NCBI RefSeq assembly: GCF_041435355.1
Contig: NZ_CP108443.1
Location: forward strand, 372,001-436,000
Direction: 5' to 3'
From: Streptomyces sp. NBC_01276
GTDB lineage: Bacteria; Actinomycetota; Actinomycetes; Streptomycetales; Streptomycetaceae
DNA: 64,000 nt
Positions 51,732-60,499 of this stretch are shown one piece after another; the first letter of the stretch is position 1, and each line of letters opens with the position of its first letter. Below the pieces are notes generated by a model. The model was given only the letters and a program-made list of their open reading frames with translations. It was not told the DNA's origin and searched no databases. A program made the translations under genes and the position numbers.

Positions 51732-52628
51732 ATGGAACTGGATGCTGAACTCCGTGCTCTAGCAGCCCAAGAGGACCTGCCCGCTGACCTGGTGCGGCGC
51801 TTGCTCCAGCACTCGGGGGCCCGGCGCTCGGTGGCGTTGCTGCGTCGGGACCTGACGGACGAACTGATAGCGGAGATCATCGACCTCGGCTCCGTACGGA
51901 CTCTCGCCGCGAACTCCTCTGTGCCCTCTCGGATCAGGGCCCGCTTCGCGGAGCATCCGGAGCCGGCTGTCCGGTGTGCGGTCGCGGCGAGCGTCAGGGA
52001 CGAACCTCTGGGGCTGCTCGCCCGTCTGGCGGCCGACCCGGACCCTTCCGTAAGGTCGTTCCTTGCGATGAACGAGCATCTGCCGGCGGAGTTGCTGGAG
52101 CTCCTGGCCGCGGACTCGGAGGCCAGTGTGCGGTCGTCGGTCATCCAGCGCTGGCGTGATGCTCCGGACAATGTCCGCAGGATGTTGCTGACCGACGCCG
52201 ATCCAGGCATCCGCAGCGACAGTGTTCGGGCATTCGCCCCTCCGGCAGACCTCCTGCCCGGACTGCTGGCAGATCCGGCGACCCGTGCTGCCGCGGTCGC
52301 GTATGCCATACCGACTCGTGAGCTGGCGGCCGACTCGGATTCCGATGTGCGGGAGGCTGTCGCCTCACATCCGGATCTGCCTCCCGGTCTGCGTGACCTC
52401 CTGGCAGAGGACCAGGACATCTTCGTCAGGAACGCGATCGCGGCCCGGTCGGATATCCCGCCGGCGCTGCGTGAGCAGGTTGTTGTCACGTTGGAGCCCG
52501 ACGGCCCCGTTGCCGAGTGGATGCTGGCGTTCAGCCGGGGCACCCACACGTGTCCGCCAGCCGCACCAGCCGCGCCGAATCTCACGCGGCAACAGGCAGA
52601 ATCCTTGCTCGCTCAGGCCGGGCTGTAA
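51732..52628 (+). CDS. HEAT/LRV-like repeat protein
   Basis: The 298-residue protein is a helical solenoid with units of about 24 residues. Examples are LAALAADPDPSVRSFLAMNE-type units: LARLAADPDPSVRSFLAMNE, LLELLAADSEASVRSSVIQR, MLLTDADPGIRSDSVRAFAP and LRDLLAEDQDIFVRNAIAAR. It ends in a short helical tail (LTRQQAESLLAQAGL). The ATG at 51732 suits the repeat start. It lies 101 bp behind the Trypco1 gene and could be a third member of that locus or an independent binding protein. Confidence 0.7.
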   Translation: MELDAELRALAAQEDLPADLVRRLLQHSGARRSVALLRRDLTDELIAEIIDLGSVRTLAANSSVPSRIRARFAEHPEPAVRCAVAASVRDEPLGLLARLAADPDPSVRSFLAMNEHLPAELLELLAADSEASVRSSVIQRWRDAPDNVRRMLLTDADPGIRSDSVRAFAPPADLLPGLLADPATRAAAVAYAIPTRELAADSDSDVREAVASHPDLPPGLRDLLAEDQDIFVRNAIAARSDIPPALREQVVVTLEPDGPVAEWMLAFSRGTHTCPPAAPAAPNLTRQQAESLLAQAGL

Positions 52629-52644
52629 GGATGAGCTCCCGTCG

Positions 52645-53502
52645 TCAAGCTGCCTGAGGCAGGACGGCCACGGACGCTGAGCGTGTGGTTCGGCTTTCGC
52701 GGCCTCGGGTGATTCGCCGCGTCATCAGCGTGATGGCGGCCCAGGTGATGAGGGCTTCGGAGTGCTGGACGAGTCGTTCATAGTCGCGTGCGTGGCGGCG
52801 GGCGTGCATGAGCCAGGCCAGCGTGCGTTCGACCACCCAGCGGCGGGGCAGGACGACGAATCCGGTGGCGTCCTTGGGCCGGCTGACCGTTTTGATGGTG
52901 AGGCGGAGGTACTTCTTGGCCCAGGTGACGAGCTGGCCGGCGTAAGCGGAGTCGGCCCAGATGATGGTGATCTCGGGGTGCATGAGCCTGAGCCGGAAGA
53001 GGACTTCCTTGGCCGCGTCGCGGTCAGTCATGTCGGCTGGGGTGACCATGACCAGCAACGGGAGCCCCCGTGTGTCGACGACGATGTGGCGCTTCCTGCC
53101 GTTGATCCTTTTCGCCGCGTCGTAGCCTCGTGAGGCTTTGCCGACGGTCTCGGCGGCCTTCACGCTCTGGGAGTCGATCACGGTGGCCACGGCCCTGGGG
53201 CCTTTCCCCATGTCACGGCGGATGCGTCCGCGCAGGTCATCGCGGATCTGACCAATGACGCCAGCTGCGGTCCATCTCGCCATGAAGCCCCAGACGGTTC
53301 GCCATGGCGGGTAATCGGATGGGAGGGCTCTCCATTTGCAGCCGGTGTCGACGACGTAGCGGATGGCGTCGACGATCTCCCGTCGGGGGTGCTTCTCCGG
53401 GGCTCCGCCGGTATCGGTCTGCCAGGCCGGGGTGGGCAAGAGGGGTTCGAGCAGGGCCCACTCGGCGTCGGTGGTGTCTGAGGGGTAGAGGCGAGGGCGC
53501 AT
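52645..53502 (-). CDS. IS5-family transposase
   Basis: The intact 285-residue DDE enzyme begins MRPRLYPSDTTDAEWALLEP and carries the N-terminal DUF4096-like part (WRALPSDYPPWRTVWGFMAR). The catalytic residues lie in TVIDSQSVKAAE (Asp), IIWADSAYAGQL (Asp) and RRWVVERTLAWL (Glu). Length is normal for Streptomyces IS5. The stop lies only 16 bp after the end of the repeat-protein gene. Clear terminal repeats were not identified. Confidence 0.9.
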   Translation of the reverse strand: MRPRLYPSDTTDAEWALLEPLLPTPAWQTDTGGAPEKHPRREIVDAIRYVVDTGCKWRALPSDYPPWRTVWGFMARWTAAGVIGQIRDDLRGRIRRDMGKGPRAVATVIDSQSVKAAETVGKASRGYDAAKRINGRKRHIVVDTRGLPLLVMVTPADMTDRDAAKEVLFRLRLMHPEITIIWADSAYAGQLVTWAKKYLRLTIKTVSRPKDATGFVVLPRRWVVERTLAWLMHARRHARDYERLVQHSEALITWAAITLMTRRITRGRESRTTRSASVAVLPQAA

Positions 53503-53526
53503 CAAGTTGTCCCGGGTGAAGTCGAA

Positions 53527-53565
53527 GCGGGGGCGGGACCCGGCCCAGCCGGGTCCCGCCCCCGC
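53527..53565 (-). terminator. 17-bp perfect-stem terminator
   Basis: GCGGGGGCGGGACCCGG (53527-53543) pairs fully with 53549-53565 around CCCAG. It follows the minus-strand winged-helix gene ending at 53575 and should end that operon. Confidence 0.75.
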
Positions 53566-53574
53566 GGGGATCCT

Positions 53575-53994
53575 TCAGGCGGTTGCGATGAGGTCGAGGG
53601 TGGATTCGATGGAGTTGAGCTGGGCGACGATGTGCCGTACCCACTTGTCACCCGGGTGGGCGGCGGCGTGGGGTGCGACGGTGCCGGTGATGAACCGGCG
53701 GAACGCGGTGAGTTTCTCGTTGATCACCGTCCGTTCGTAGGCTTCCAGGGCTGCTCGCTCGGCTCCGAGCTGGTAGCCGTCGGCCCTGGTCCAGATCAGT
53801 GGCGGCCAGCCGTTGGCCGCGATGATGTCGCGCAACGTGGCCAGGCCGGCCCGTACTTGGCTGGGGGAGAGTTCGCTGGCCGCGACGATCTGGTGGAAAA
53901 GCAGGCCGGCAGGACGGGCCTCAAAGAGGATGAAGCGGAGTGTGTCGGCGTGCCGCTCTGCGGCCTGGCCCCGGCGCCGGGAGGCGCGGGGCAT
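53575..53994 (-). CDS. Winged-helix DNA-binding protein (RacP-like)
   Basis: The 139-residue protein has a winged-helix N-terminal half (LRFILFEARPAGLLFHQIVA, ASELSPSQVRAGLATLRDII, PPLIWTRADGYQLG) and a helical C-terminal half (YERTVINEKLTAFRRFITGT, AQLNSIESTLDLIATA). It starts 2 bp after the stop of the DUF6192 gene, so the two form an operon. The pair is typical, as I recall, of actinomycete plasmids and integrated elements, where the small protein has been called RacP. A regulatory or replication-linked role is likely. Confidence 0.65.
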   Translation of the reverse strand: MPRASRRRGQAAERHADTLRFILFEARPAGLLFHQIVAASELSPSQVRAGLATLRDIIAANGWPPLIWTRADGYQLGAERAALEAYERTVINEKLTAFRRFITGTVAPHAAAHPGDKWVRHIVAQLNSIESTLDLIATA

Positions 53995-53996
53995 GG

Positions 53997-55106
53997 TTAC
54001 TGGCCGCTCAGAAGACGGGCGAGCTCGCCGTCGACGTCGACCTTGCCGGTGTCGACTGCGGTCTCGATCCAGTCCAGCGTCGCGCGGACGCGGGCTACGT
54101 TCTCGTGGACGATCGTCTTCTCGTCCTCGCCGAGGTGGCGGTCCCGCAGCCCCGGAACCGCCCTGCCAGCCGCGGCGACGAAGGAGTGGCAGGCCGTGAC
54201 CAGGTCCATGAACTCCATGGTCCGCTCGATATGGCGGACCGCCGGCGCGATGGGACTGGTGCGTTCGAAGTGCTCGCGAGCCTGGCGGCCACGCTCGACC
54301 TGAGCGTGATTGACCTCGTGGCGGGCCCGGTCATCGGACATGGCCTTGAACGCGACGTCCGGCCGGCGCAGGAGACCTGTGGTGACCTCGGTGGCCACCG
54401 ACTCGTCCCGGGTCAACTCTTCCACGACCCGGACCTTGTCCTCCCTGCTGACCTGGGCCGCGACCGACGGCCGCCTCAGGAGGCTGGTGGTTACCGCCGC
54501 AGCGACGCCTTCGTCGCGGGTCAGTTCCTCTACCGCCCGGACCTTGTCCTCCGAGCTGACCTGCGCGGCCACGTTCGGGCGGCGCAGGAACTCGGTGGTC
54601 ACCGCCGCAGCCACCTGCTCGTCCCGGGCCAGAGCGTGGATCGCGCTGACCTTCTCCTCAGGCGAGACGGGGGTTTCCACCTGCTGGCCGACCCGGCGGC
54701 TGGCGTCGTCGACCGACCAGCGTGTCTTGCCCTTGGGTGGATTGGAGATCGCCAAGAACCGCTCGTCCTCGTTTTCGATCCCGGCCAGGATGCGGTGGAC
54801 CCTGAACGAGACGTCGGCCCGACGGTGCTCCTTCGGCCACCGTGAAGCGGCCCACCTGGCGGCAGCCACTGTCCCGAAGGACAATCCGATGTCCTCCGCC
54901 AGCCTGGTCAGCGACTCACGGACGACCGGAATCCTCTCGCCCGCGGTCCGTCCACCGCGTTCACGCACCGGCTCGATCTCCAAGGAGCGGTCCCCGATGA
55001 CGAACGACGCTCGGGACTGCTGTTCAACCACTTCGCGCAGCTCAGCGACGATCTGTTTGTATCGCTGTTGGCTGACGCTTCCGACCTCGATGTGATCTTC
55101 GGGCAT
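53997..55106 (-). CDS. DUF6192-type protein with three tandem repeats
   Basis: The 369-residue protein has a ParB/KorB-like helical N-terminal half (LTRLAEDIGLSFGTVAAARW, then WPKEHRRADVSFRVHRILAG). Three tandem 36-residue repeats follow (EKVSAIHALARDEQVAAAVT, DKVRAVEELTRDEGVAAAVT, DKVRVVEELTRDESVATEVT, each ending in LLRRP or FLRRP plus VAAQ). A helical tail (FMDLVTACHSFVAAAGRAVP) completes it. The HTH and centromere-protein-like features suggest DNA binding on a plasmid or element. It is the first gene of the operon with 53575-53994. Confidence 0.7.
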   Translation of the reverse strand: MPEDHIEVGSVSQQRYKQIVAELREVVEQQSRASFVIGDRSLEIEPVRERGGRTAGERIPVVRESLTRLAEDIGLSFGTVAAARWAASRWPKEHRRADVSFRVHRILAGIENEDERFLAISNPPKGKTRWSVDDASRRVGQQVETPVSPEEKVSAIHALARDEQVAAAVTTEFLRRPNVAAQVSSEDKVRAVEELTRDEGVAAAVTTSLLRRPSVAAQVSREDKVRVVEELTRDESVATEVTTGLLRRPDVAFKAMSDDRARHEVNHAQVERGRQAREHFERTSPIAPAVRHIERTMEFMDLVTACHSFVAAAGRAVPGLRDRHLGEDEKTIVHENVARVRATLDWIETAVDTGKVDVDGELARLLSGQ

Positions 55107-55270
55107 TGGCTTTCACCACCCCGAGCGGACCGGGCACGGCTCCAAAGGCCGTGGCGGAACGCGGTCCGCTGCCCTCACAGCGTCAGACCGAAAATCCGTT
55201 GATCGCAACAAACCCCGTGGAATTGAACGGAGTTGGACATAGCGTGACCGGATGGGCGTTCGCGCTGCGG

Positions 55271-55582
55271 TTACTGTGACCGTTCGCCGAACAATTCGTT
55301 CCGGGCCCGCCAGGCCCTCACCTTGCACCGGCCCGAGCAGTACATCGCGTTCGACCGACGGTCCACCCCCGCGATCCACCGCGCCCCGCAGACGGTGCAC
55401 TCCACGACGCCGGCCCCGTCCCGCACCGCCGCGAGGCGCTTGCGCAACCTCTGCTGGCGGCGCCATGACCTGGAGCGACAGGCCGACGAGCAGAACACCG
55501 CATCCGGACCGGCCACCGGCGCCAGCACCTCGTCACACACCTGGCACCGACGCTCACCAACCCGGACAGCGGCAGCAGACAC
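55271..55582 (-). CDS. Double FCS-type zinc-finger protein
   Basis: The 103-residue basic protein has two treble-clef-like zinc units. The first is CQVCDEVLAP then VFCSSACRSRSWRRQQRLRK. The second is CTVCGARWIA then MYCSGRCKVRAWRARNELF. Each provides CxxC plus CxxxC. Such proteins are frequent on actinomycete plasmids and phages and probably bind nucleic acid. Promoter and partner genes are not evident. Confidence 0.75.
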   Translation of the reverse strand: MSAAAVRVGERRCQVCDEVLAPVAGPDAVFCSSACRSRSWRRQQRLRKRLAAVRDGAGVVECTVCGARWIAGVDRRSNAMYCSGRCKVRAWRARNELFGERSQ

Positions 55583-56037
55583 CCCACCAGATTAGGCCGT
55601 CAGAGCAGCCAAATCACCGGATCGGAAACAAGTACTGAGCGTGGATTCGCCCGGCGGATCGGTCGGGCGATCCGGCAGAACTCCGACGGGCGGGCCGCCG
55701 TCGCGGCACCGGGCACGGTCGCCGCGACGAGATGGCCCGGCAGCCGGGTGTCCGGCCGACGGCCCCGACGGCGCCAGAACCGAGATCGGTCCTCTCGAAC
55801 ACCAACGAGTCCCAGAACGGTGCATCGGTCTGCATGACCAGCACCATCACCGTCCACAACCTGCCGCAGCGCGGCTGAGCAGCGTAGATGGCGGTCGACT
55901 CGGCTCAGGCCAGCGCGGCTGCGGAGCGCACGGAGGGAGACGGGCTCTCGGTCGCGGGCCGCTCCCATGGCAACAGGCCCGCTTGTCGATGTCGAGCCAG
56001 GTGACATGCTCGCTGTACCCGTCGTGCTTGTCGTCGA
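55583..56037. other. 455 bp without a recognisable gene
   Basis: A short minus-strand stretch (MQTDAPFWDSLVFERTDLGS, around 55770-55835) looks coding but continues into low-quality sequence. It may be the start of a broken gene. Nothing else is seen. Confidence 0.35.
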
Positions 56038-56541
56038 TCACGCACTCGACTCTGGGTCTGTGTGAAGCGGCTCTCTGGGGCGTTGTGCGTGGACGCGGCG
56101 CACGCGCTTCACCGTCACCGCCGCCGGGAGACCGGCAAGGAGGAGGGACAGCCCCACCGGGAGCACCCCGGCCCACACCGTTGGTGAGACATACGCGGTG
56201 CCGGATGTGCCGTCCACCAGCCACGCGCGGACCGGTTGCGAATCGATGTCGCCCTCGACGGGGACTTCGAACGACGAGCCGCCGTCGTCCGGGGTGAAGG
56301 TACCCGAGCAAAACGTCGACGTTCCCGCATTGGCCACGGTGTTGTCGTACGTCCGGCAGTCGGCTTCGGTCACGGTGCCGGGCTCGCCCCACAGCGCCGC
56401 CCGAAGCTCTGCGGTGAAGTTCGTCAGTACGACGTAGGCCAGAAACAGCCCGACCAGACAGGCCAGCGCCAGCCACGGGGCGGGTCCGACCTGCTCCCGC
56501 CTGCTCTGTTGCCCGTCCAGAACGTTCCCACCCTCGCTCAT
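56038..56541 (-). CDS. Two-segment membrane protein
   Basis: The 167-residue protein from the ATG at 56541 has two membrane segments, WLALACLVGLFLAYVVLTNF (about 22-41) and VGLSLLLAGLPAAVTV (about 125-140). An external domain of about 80 residues with two cysteines (ADCRTYDNTVANAGTSTFCS) lies between them, likely forming a disulfide. It resembles Streptomyces membrane proteins with a beta-sandwich loop; function unknown. Confidence 0.65.
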   Translation of the reverse strand: MSEGGNVLDGQQSRREQVGPAPWLALACLVGLFLAYVVLTNFTAELRAALWGEPGTVTEADCRTYDNTVANAGTSTFCSGTFTPDDGGSSFEVPVEGDIDSQPVRAWLVDGTSGTAYVSPTVWAGVLPVGLSLLLAGLPAAVTVKRVRRVHAQRPREPLHTDPESSA

Positions 56542-56559
56542 CCCCACCCTCGGATCGCC

Positions 56560-56790
56560 GACGGACCTCCATGGTGACCCATTCGAGATGCCCTCGGAAG
56601 CCCGCCATGACGTGCCGGTGGGCTCGCACGATCGTTGAGTCGACCGACACCAGCCGACCGATGTCGTCGGCCGCGGCCTTCTCCGCCCGGACCGCCCGCG
56701 GCAGCCGCGAGAACGTCGCTGTCGGGTCGTTTCGGCAACGCGTTGAGGTGCCGCGCCAGACGCCGCGGCCCCGGCCTTGATCCGCCGGAT
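56560..56790 (-). pseudogene. IS5-family transposase fragment
   Basis: Minus-strand frames give RNDPTATFSRLPRAVRAEKA then DDIGRLVSVDSTIVRAHRHV, the region around the first catalytic Asp (VSVDSTIVRAH) of IS5 transposases. The remainder is missing. Confidence 0.65.
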
Positions 56791-56891
56791 AGGTCCTGGG
56801 TGCGAACTCGCATCACCGCTGGTCACAGATCCCGCCTCTGGGCGAGCGCCGTACATGGCGAATCCCGCCACCTAAAGCGCCCAGTCACAGG

Positions 56892-57116
56892 ATGGAGAAG
56901 TACACGCTGACCATCAAGGACCAGGGCCGTACCTGCGACGTGAAGCAAGGCGAGCGCCCTGACGGCGAGGTCACGCTCATCATGGGTTCGGAGACCCTGA
57001 ACGCGATCACCACAGGGAAAGTGCGACCCGAGGAGGCGTTCTTTGGCGGCAAGCTGCGCTTGACGGGCGACCCGCAGCTTGGGCTGAAGGTCTGTCGGTC
57101 GTTCGGTCCGGCTTGA
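56892..57116 (+). CDS. SCP2-like sterol-carrier-domain fragment
   Basis: The 74-residue product (EKYTLTIKDQGRTCDVKQGE, RPDGEVTLIMGSETLNAITT, GKVRPEEAFFGGKLRLTGDP, then LGLKVCRSF) matches the second half of SCP2 lipid-binding domains. Full domains are about 100-110 residues, so the first helix is missing. It may be a small functional version or a truncated gene next to the IS5 debris. Confidence 0.6.
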   Translation: MEKYTLTIKDQGRTCDVKQGERPDGEVTLIMGSETLNAITTGKVRPEEAFFGGKLRLTGDPQLGLKVCRSFGPA

Positions 57117-57194
57117 TCGGCCACCAACATGATGGCCCTCAGCTGCTGGGCGGCTGAGGGCACCACTCCATGCCCGACCCTGGAAGAGGGGTGT

Positions 57195-57330
57195 GAGGGA
57201 GGCGTCGCGGATGGCGCTCAGGTGGTGTTCGACGTGTTGCAGCTCGACGGCCAGGAGGTCCTGACCCGCCCGTACGCCGAGCGCCGGACCCTGCTGGAGG
57301 CCCTGTCAGCTTCTCTACACCCTCCGAAGT
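57195..57330 (+). pseudogene. ATP-dependent DNA ligase fragment
   Basis: About 35 codons (QVVFDVLQLDGQEVLTRPYA, ERRTLLEAL) match the adenylation-domain segment of LigD/LigC-type ligases, where FxVFDLLxLDGxDL is followed by PYxERRxLLExL. No other part of the ligase is present. Confidence 0.6.
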
Positions 57331-57545
57331 CACGCCCGGAGCCTACGCAGCCGGTACCGCCGGGTTGGATTCCCTCAATCGCCGCGCCGCTGCTCGTCGG
57401 TGGTGTCGGGGGGTGCCCCTATGGGTTTCGTCAAGCGGTGGGTAACGTCCGTGACGGCTGGTCTTGAGCCGGGGAGAGCCTGATTGACCAGGGGCAACGG
57501 CTTTGATCGTTGAGTCGGCGTTGTGGAACCGAAGGGGTTGTGCGG

Positions 57546-57944
57546 ATGAGGGTTCTGTTCTTTCCCGATGAGGATGGGGTGGACGTCTCGGGCGGTGCGG
57601 CGGATCTCGTCGTCCTGGCCCTCGCCCTCGCCGCGGGAAAGGGCGGCACGGAAACCACCACCTCGGCTGAACCGAGCTTCGGGGGCACTGAACTGGCTTC
57701 CGTCGAGGTGGTGAGCACCAGCGGCCCGGGTGTCCGTATCCGAGTTGATTCGGAGCGCAGCGCTCTACTCATCGAGGGTGACCGGCGGGGCTTGACGGCT
57801 CTCGCTGACGAAGTTCAGTCGATTGCGGAGATGGACGACGGCGGGCACCAGCACATCGAGTACTTCCCGGATCACTACTACCTTGTCGCTGGGTCACTGG
57901 CCATGGTCGTAAACAGTCCTCATGGCGGCATGCCGACTCGATGA
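57546..57944 (+). CDS. Imm32-like immunity protein with an altered C-terminus
   Basis: The 132-residue product has the pattern of Imm32 proteins: ELASVEVVSTSGPGVRIRVD, SERSALLIEGDRRGLTALAD and EVQSIAEMDDGGHQHIEYFP, then HYYLVAGSLAMVV. Imm32 members neutralise toxins of polymorphic or contact-dependent systems; no toxin is nearby. The last 15 codons overlap the end of the IS110 copy (57894 onward), so the original tail was probably replaced by the insertion. The ATG at 57546 is the likely start. Confidence 0.65.
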   Translation: MRVLFFPDEDGVDVSGGAADLVVLALALAAGKGGTETTTSAEPSFGGTELASVEVVSTSGPGVRIRVDSERSALLIEGDRRGLTALADEVQSIAEMDDGGHQHIEYFPDHYYLVAGSLAMVVNSPHGGMPTR

Positions 57945-58790
57945 ACGACTGATAGCAGTGGCTGGCTGTGGTTGGTAGAAGGTTCCGTCGCGGAGCATCG
58001 CGAAGAGGACGTCGGCCCTGCGTCGGGCGAGGCAGAGCAGGGCCTGGGTGTGGTGCTTGCCCTGACTGATCTTCTTGTCGTGGTAGGCCCGGGAAGCGGG
58101 GTCGGACAGGGCAGCGAACGCGGAGAGGAAGAAGGCCCGTTTGAGCTGCTTGTTTCCTCTCCTGGAGGGCTGTTCGCCACGAATCGAGGAGCCCGAGTTG
58201 CGGGTCGTCGGAGCGAGACCCGCATAGGCGGCGAGGTGGGCCGCGGAGGGGAAGTTGCTGCCGTCGCCGACGTCGATGAGGATCCGGGCTCCGGTCCTGA
58301 TGCCGACTCCCGGCATCGAGATCAGGACCTTCGAAAGAGGGTGGGCCTCCAGTAGTTCTTCGATCCGCCCGGCCGGCAGTTTGCGCTGGTCGAGGACGGC
58401 GGTGAGGGAGCCGGCCAGGCTTGGGACGATCAGCGCGGCCGCCTCGGTGCCTGGCACCACCACGGTCTGTTCGTCCAGCGCGGTGAAGATGTCCTCGACC
58501 AGTCGCTCGGCCATCCGCGGGGCTTTCGGCCGCAGCAGCGTGACCAGCCTTCGTCGGCCGGCTTTGCGGATCTGGGCCGGTGACCCGAACCGTTCCAGCA
58601 GGGCCAGAACTGCCGGGTGCTGCAACCGAGGCCCGAGCACCCGTTCCAGCGATGGATGGACCTGCGTGAGCAGGCCGTGGAGCCGGTTCGCGACCCGGGT
58701 CGCTTCGCCGGCCAGGTCGTCGTCGAACCCGACGATCATCTCCAGCCCGGCGATCCCGCGCTCGGCCGGGCCGCGGTCGAAGCGGGGCAC
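57894..58790 (-). pseudogene. IS110-family transposase, N-terminally truncated
   Basis: The 298-codon frame holds the C-terminal two-thirds of an IS110 transposase: NRLHGLLTQVHPSLERVLGP, the Transposase_20 region ISMPGVGIRTGARILIDVGD, LAAYAGLAPTTRNSGSSIRG and the catalytic-serine end KRAFFLSAFAALSDPASRAY. The DEDD RuvC-like N-terminal domain (about 100 residues) is absent, and other coding sequence begins there. It is inactive. Confidence 0.85.
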
Positions 58791-59249
58791 CGCCCCCGGC
58801 GGATCTTCTGTTCGCCCGAGTGCCGGACCGCGGCCCGCGGCAGCGAGAAGGCGATGGAGAGCCGGACCTGCCCGGTCTGCGACGGCACCTTCGACTCACC
58901 CAAAACCATCCGGCAGGTCTACTGTTCCCCGACCTGCCGCAGGGATGCCGAACGCTACCGAGACCAGGCCCGCGAGCAGGACCGGGCCCGCCGCCTCGGC
59001 GAAACGCCCCACCCGCCCGCCGCCTCGCCTCCCGTGATGCCCGGCCTGCCGCCGACGGCCAAACCCGCGACACGATCCGCCTACCGCCAGGCCCCGGAAC
59101 GGGACCCGCTGGAGCCCACCGCAACCCGCGACTGCCCCCACTGCCAGAAGCCCGTCACCATCGTCGCTCTCCTCGCAACGCCGGAAGCCGCCCGCCCCTC
59201 CATGCCGACCGGCATTCCCGATGTCGTCCCACTCCGCAGGGCTCCATGA
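58790..59249 (+). pseudogene. Zinc-ribbon protein gene cut at its 5' end by the IS110 copy
   Basis: The frame opens abruptly with RRIFCSPECRTAARGSEKA, the second half of a zinc unit. It continues with MESRTCPVCDGTFDS (ATG at 58854), RQVYCSPTCRRDAERYRDQA, a proline-rich linker and DCPHCQKPVTIVAL. The missing first half of the first unit lies where the IS110 begins, so the gene was probably truncated. A shorter protein of 131 residues could still be made from 58854. It resembles the two-finger protein at 55271-55582. Confidence 0.6.
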
Positions 59250-59320
59250 CAGCGCCATCAACTTGCCGGCAGCCCGGAAATCCGGCTGCCGACTGCAGGC
59301 CCTGATGGCAGAGTCTGCCC

Positions 59321-59638
59321 ATGGCATTCCTACGTTGTGAAGCGGTCCGATGGGTCGATGACGAACCCCAGCCCGGCCTGGTCGAGGTCCGCTTCACAGA
59401 CGCCCACCACCAGCAGTGGACGTTCGTCGACAAGTGGCCCGTCTTCGCCGGAGGGGACGACTTGGTCCCCGGCACCCGCTACCCCGTCGAGGTCGGCATC
59501 CTCTGCGACATCCTGACGACCGGCAACACCGCGGACACTTCGGACACAATCAAGATCTCCGTCACTCCTTGGGGACTCGAATCGCTCGAAGGACACGTCG
59601 AGTTCGAAGTGCGGGCTGATCAATTGACCACCAGCTGA
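59321..59638 (+). CDS. Small beta-rich unknown protein
   Basis: The 105-residue product reads MAFLRCEAVRWVDDEPQPGL, VEVRFTDAHHQQWTFVDKWP, GTRYPVEVGILCDIL and LEGHVEFEVRADQL, an all-beta pattern with clean coding statistics. Similar short proteins, as I recall, occur as single genes in Streptomyces accessory DNA. It is followed by its own terminator. Function unknown. Confidence 0.6.
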   Translation: MAFLRCEAVRWVDDEPQPGLVEVRFTDAHHQQWTFVDKWPVFAGGDDLVPGTRYPVEVGILCDILTTGNTADTSDTIKISVTPWGLESLEGHVEFEVRADQLTTS

Positions 59639-59652
59639 GGTTCACGACTACC

Positions 59653-59684
59653 GGGCCCCGCCGACCTGACGGCCGGCGGGGCCC
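59653..59684 (+). terminator. Terminator after the 105-residue gene
   Basis: GGGCCCCGCCG (59653-59663) pairs perfectly with CGGCGGGGCCC (59674-59684) across a 10-base loop, 15 bp after the stop codon. Confidence 0.75.
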
Positions 59685-59764
59685 ACGCATGCTCTCCGGC
59701 TCCCCACATTCCCCACACCGTTCAAGCGGCGACGAAGTGAGGCGAAGAGCGACAGCGGCCGTTT

Positions 59765-60166
59765 TCAAGGCTGTGACCGCGCTTCCGTGATGACTACCGC
59801 TGGATGAGGATTCGGGCTCTCAGCACGCGGAACGAGGCTCGGCCGTACATCTGCCGCTTGACCGTGTGACCTGGTGAAACCCTCAACCTGCTCAACGAAA
59901 GTCCGCCGGCGACACATGGGCATTTCGCAGAGGAACCGCCGCACCCGTAGTCGGACGAGCACCTCTCGGCCGCCGACAGGCTGATCGGCCAGCCGCCGCC
60001 AGTACCGGCTGTGAACCCGCCGTGCACCGTTGCCACAGTCCGGACAACGGCCAGGCGGTCCACTACCAACCGCGTCCACAAATAGGGTGCGGCCGGCGAC
60101 ATGCACCCGCTCGATCCTCAGCTCGATTCCCGGAAACAGGACGTCCGACAGTTCACGCAACCCCAT
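59765..60166 (-). pseudogene. ISL3-family transposase, N-terminal fragment
   Basis: MGLRELSDVLFPGIELRIER then the zinc site RCPDCGNGARRVHSRYWRR, VRRFLCEMPMCRRRTFVEQV and EGFTRSHGQ form the N-terminal zinc-binding part of ISL3 transposases. The catalytic core is missing after about 95 codons. Confidence 0.8.
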
Positions 60167-60220
60167 ACAGAAGTTGTGCCGCGACGAAACGATCCGGCAT
60201 GCCAGCTTCTGCGGTGGCGA

Positions 60221-60499
60221 TCAGTAGGGGCGCTTGATGTCGTGAGCCTCCAACGCGCTTTCGTAGCAGGCCAGCAACTCGTCGAGGTTGGCCAGCAGGA
60301 TGGTGGCAGCCTCGTGCGCGTCATCGACGTCGCCCTGGGCGCAGGCTTCCACGATTTCAGCAACGTCGCCGCGCATGATCGACAGTGAGTCCCCCTGGAT
60401 CAGCACGCCCGGGAAGTGACGTGGCGGCAGGCGGACAACCGCGTCGTTGCCTGGATCCGTGAATAGCTCAGCCTCAATGAGTTCCATCGGGTCATCCAA
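60221..60499 (-). CDS. DUF6959-like small protein
   Basis: The 92-residue product (MELIEAELFTDPGNDAVVRL, RHFPGVLIQGDSLSIMRGDV, AEIVEACAQGDVDDAHEAAT, LLANLDELLACYESALEAHD) has a strand-rich start and a two-helix end. It matches small Streptomyces proteins annotated as DUF6959, from memory. Role unknown; similar proteins often lie by toxin or immunity genes. Confidence 0.6.
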   Translation of the reverse strand: MDDPMELIEAELFTDPGNDAVVRLPPRHFPGVLIQGDSLSIMRGDVAEIVEACAQGDVDDAHEAATILLANLDELLACYESALEAHDIKRPY

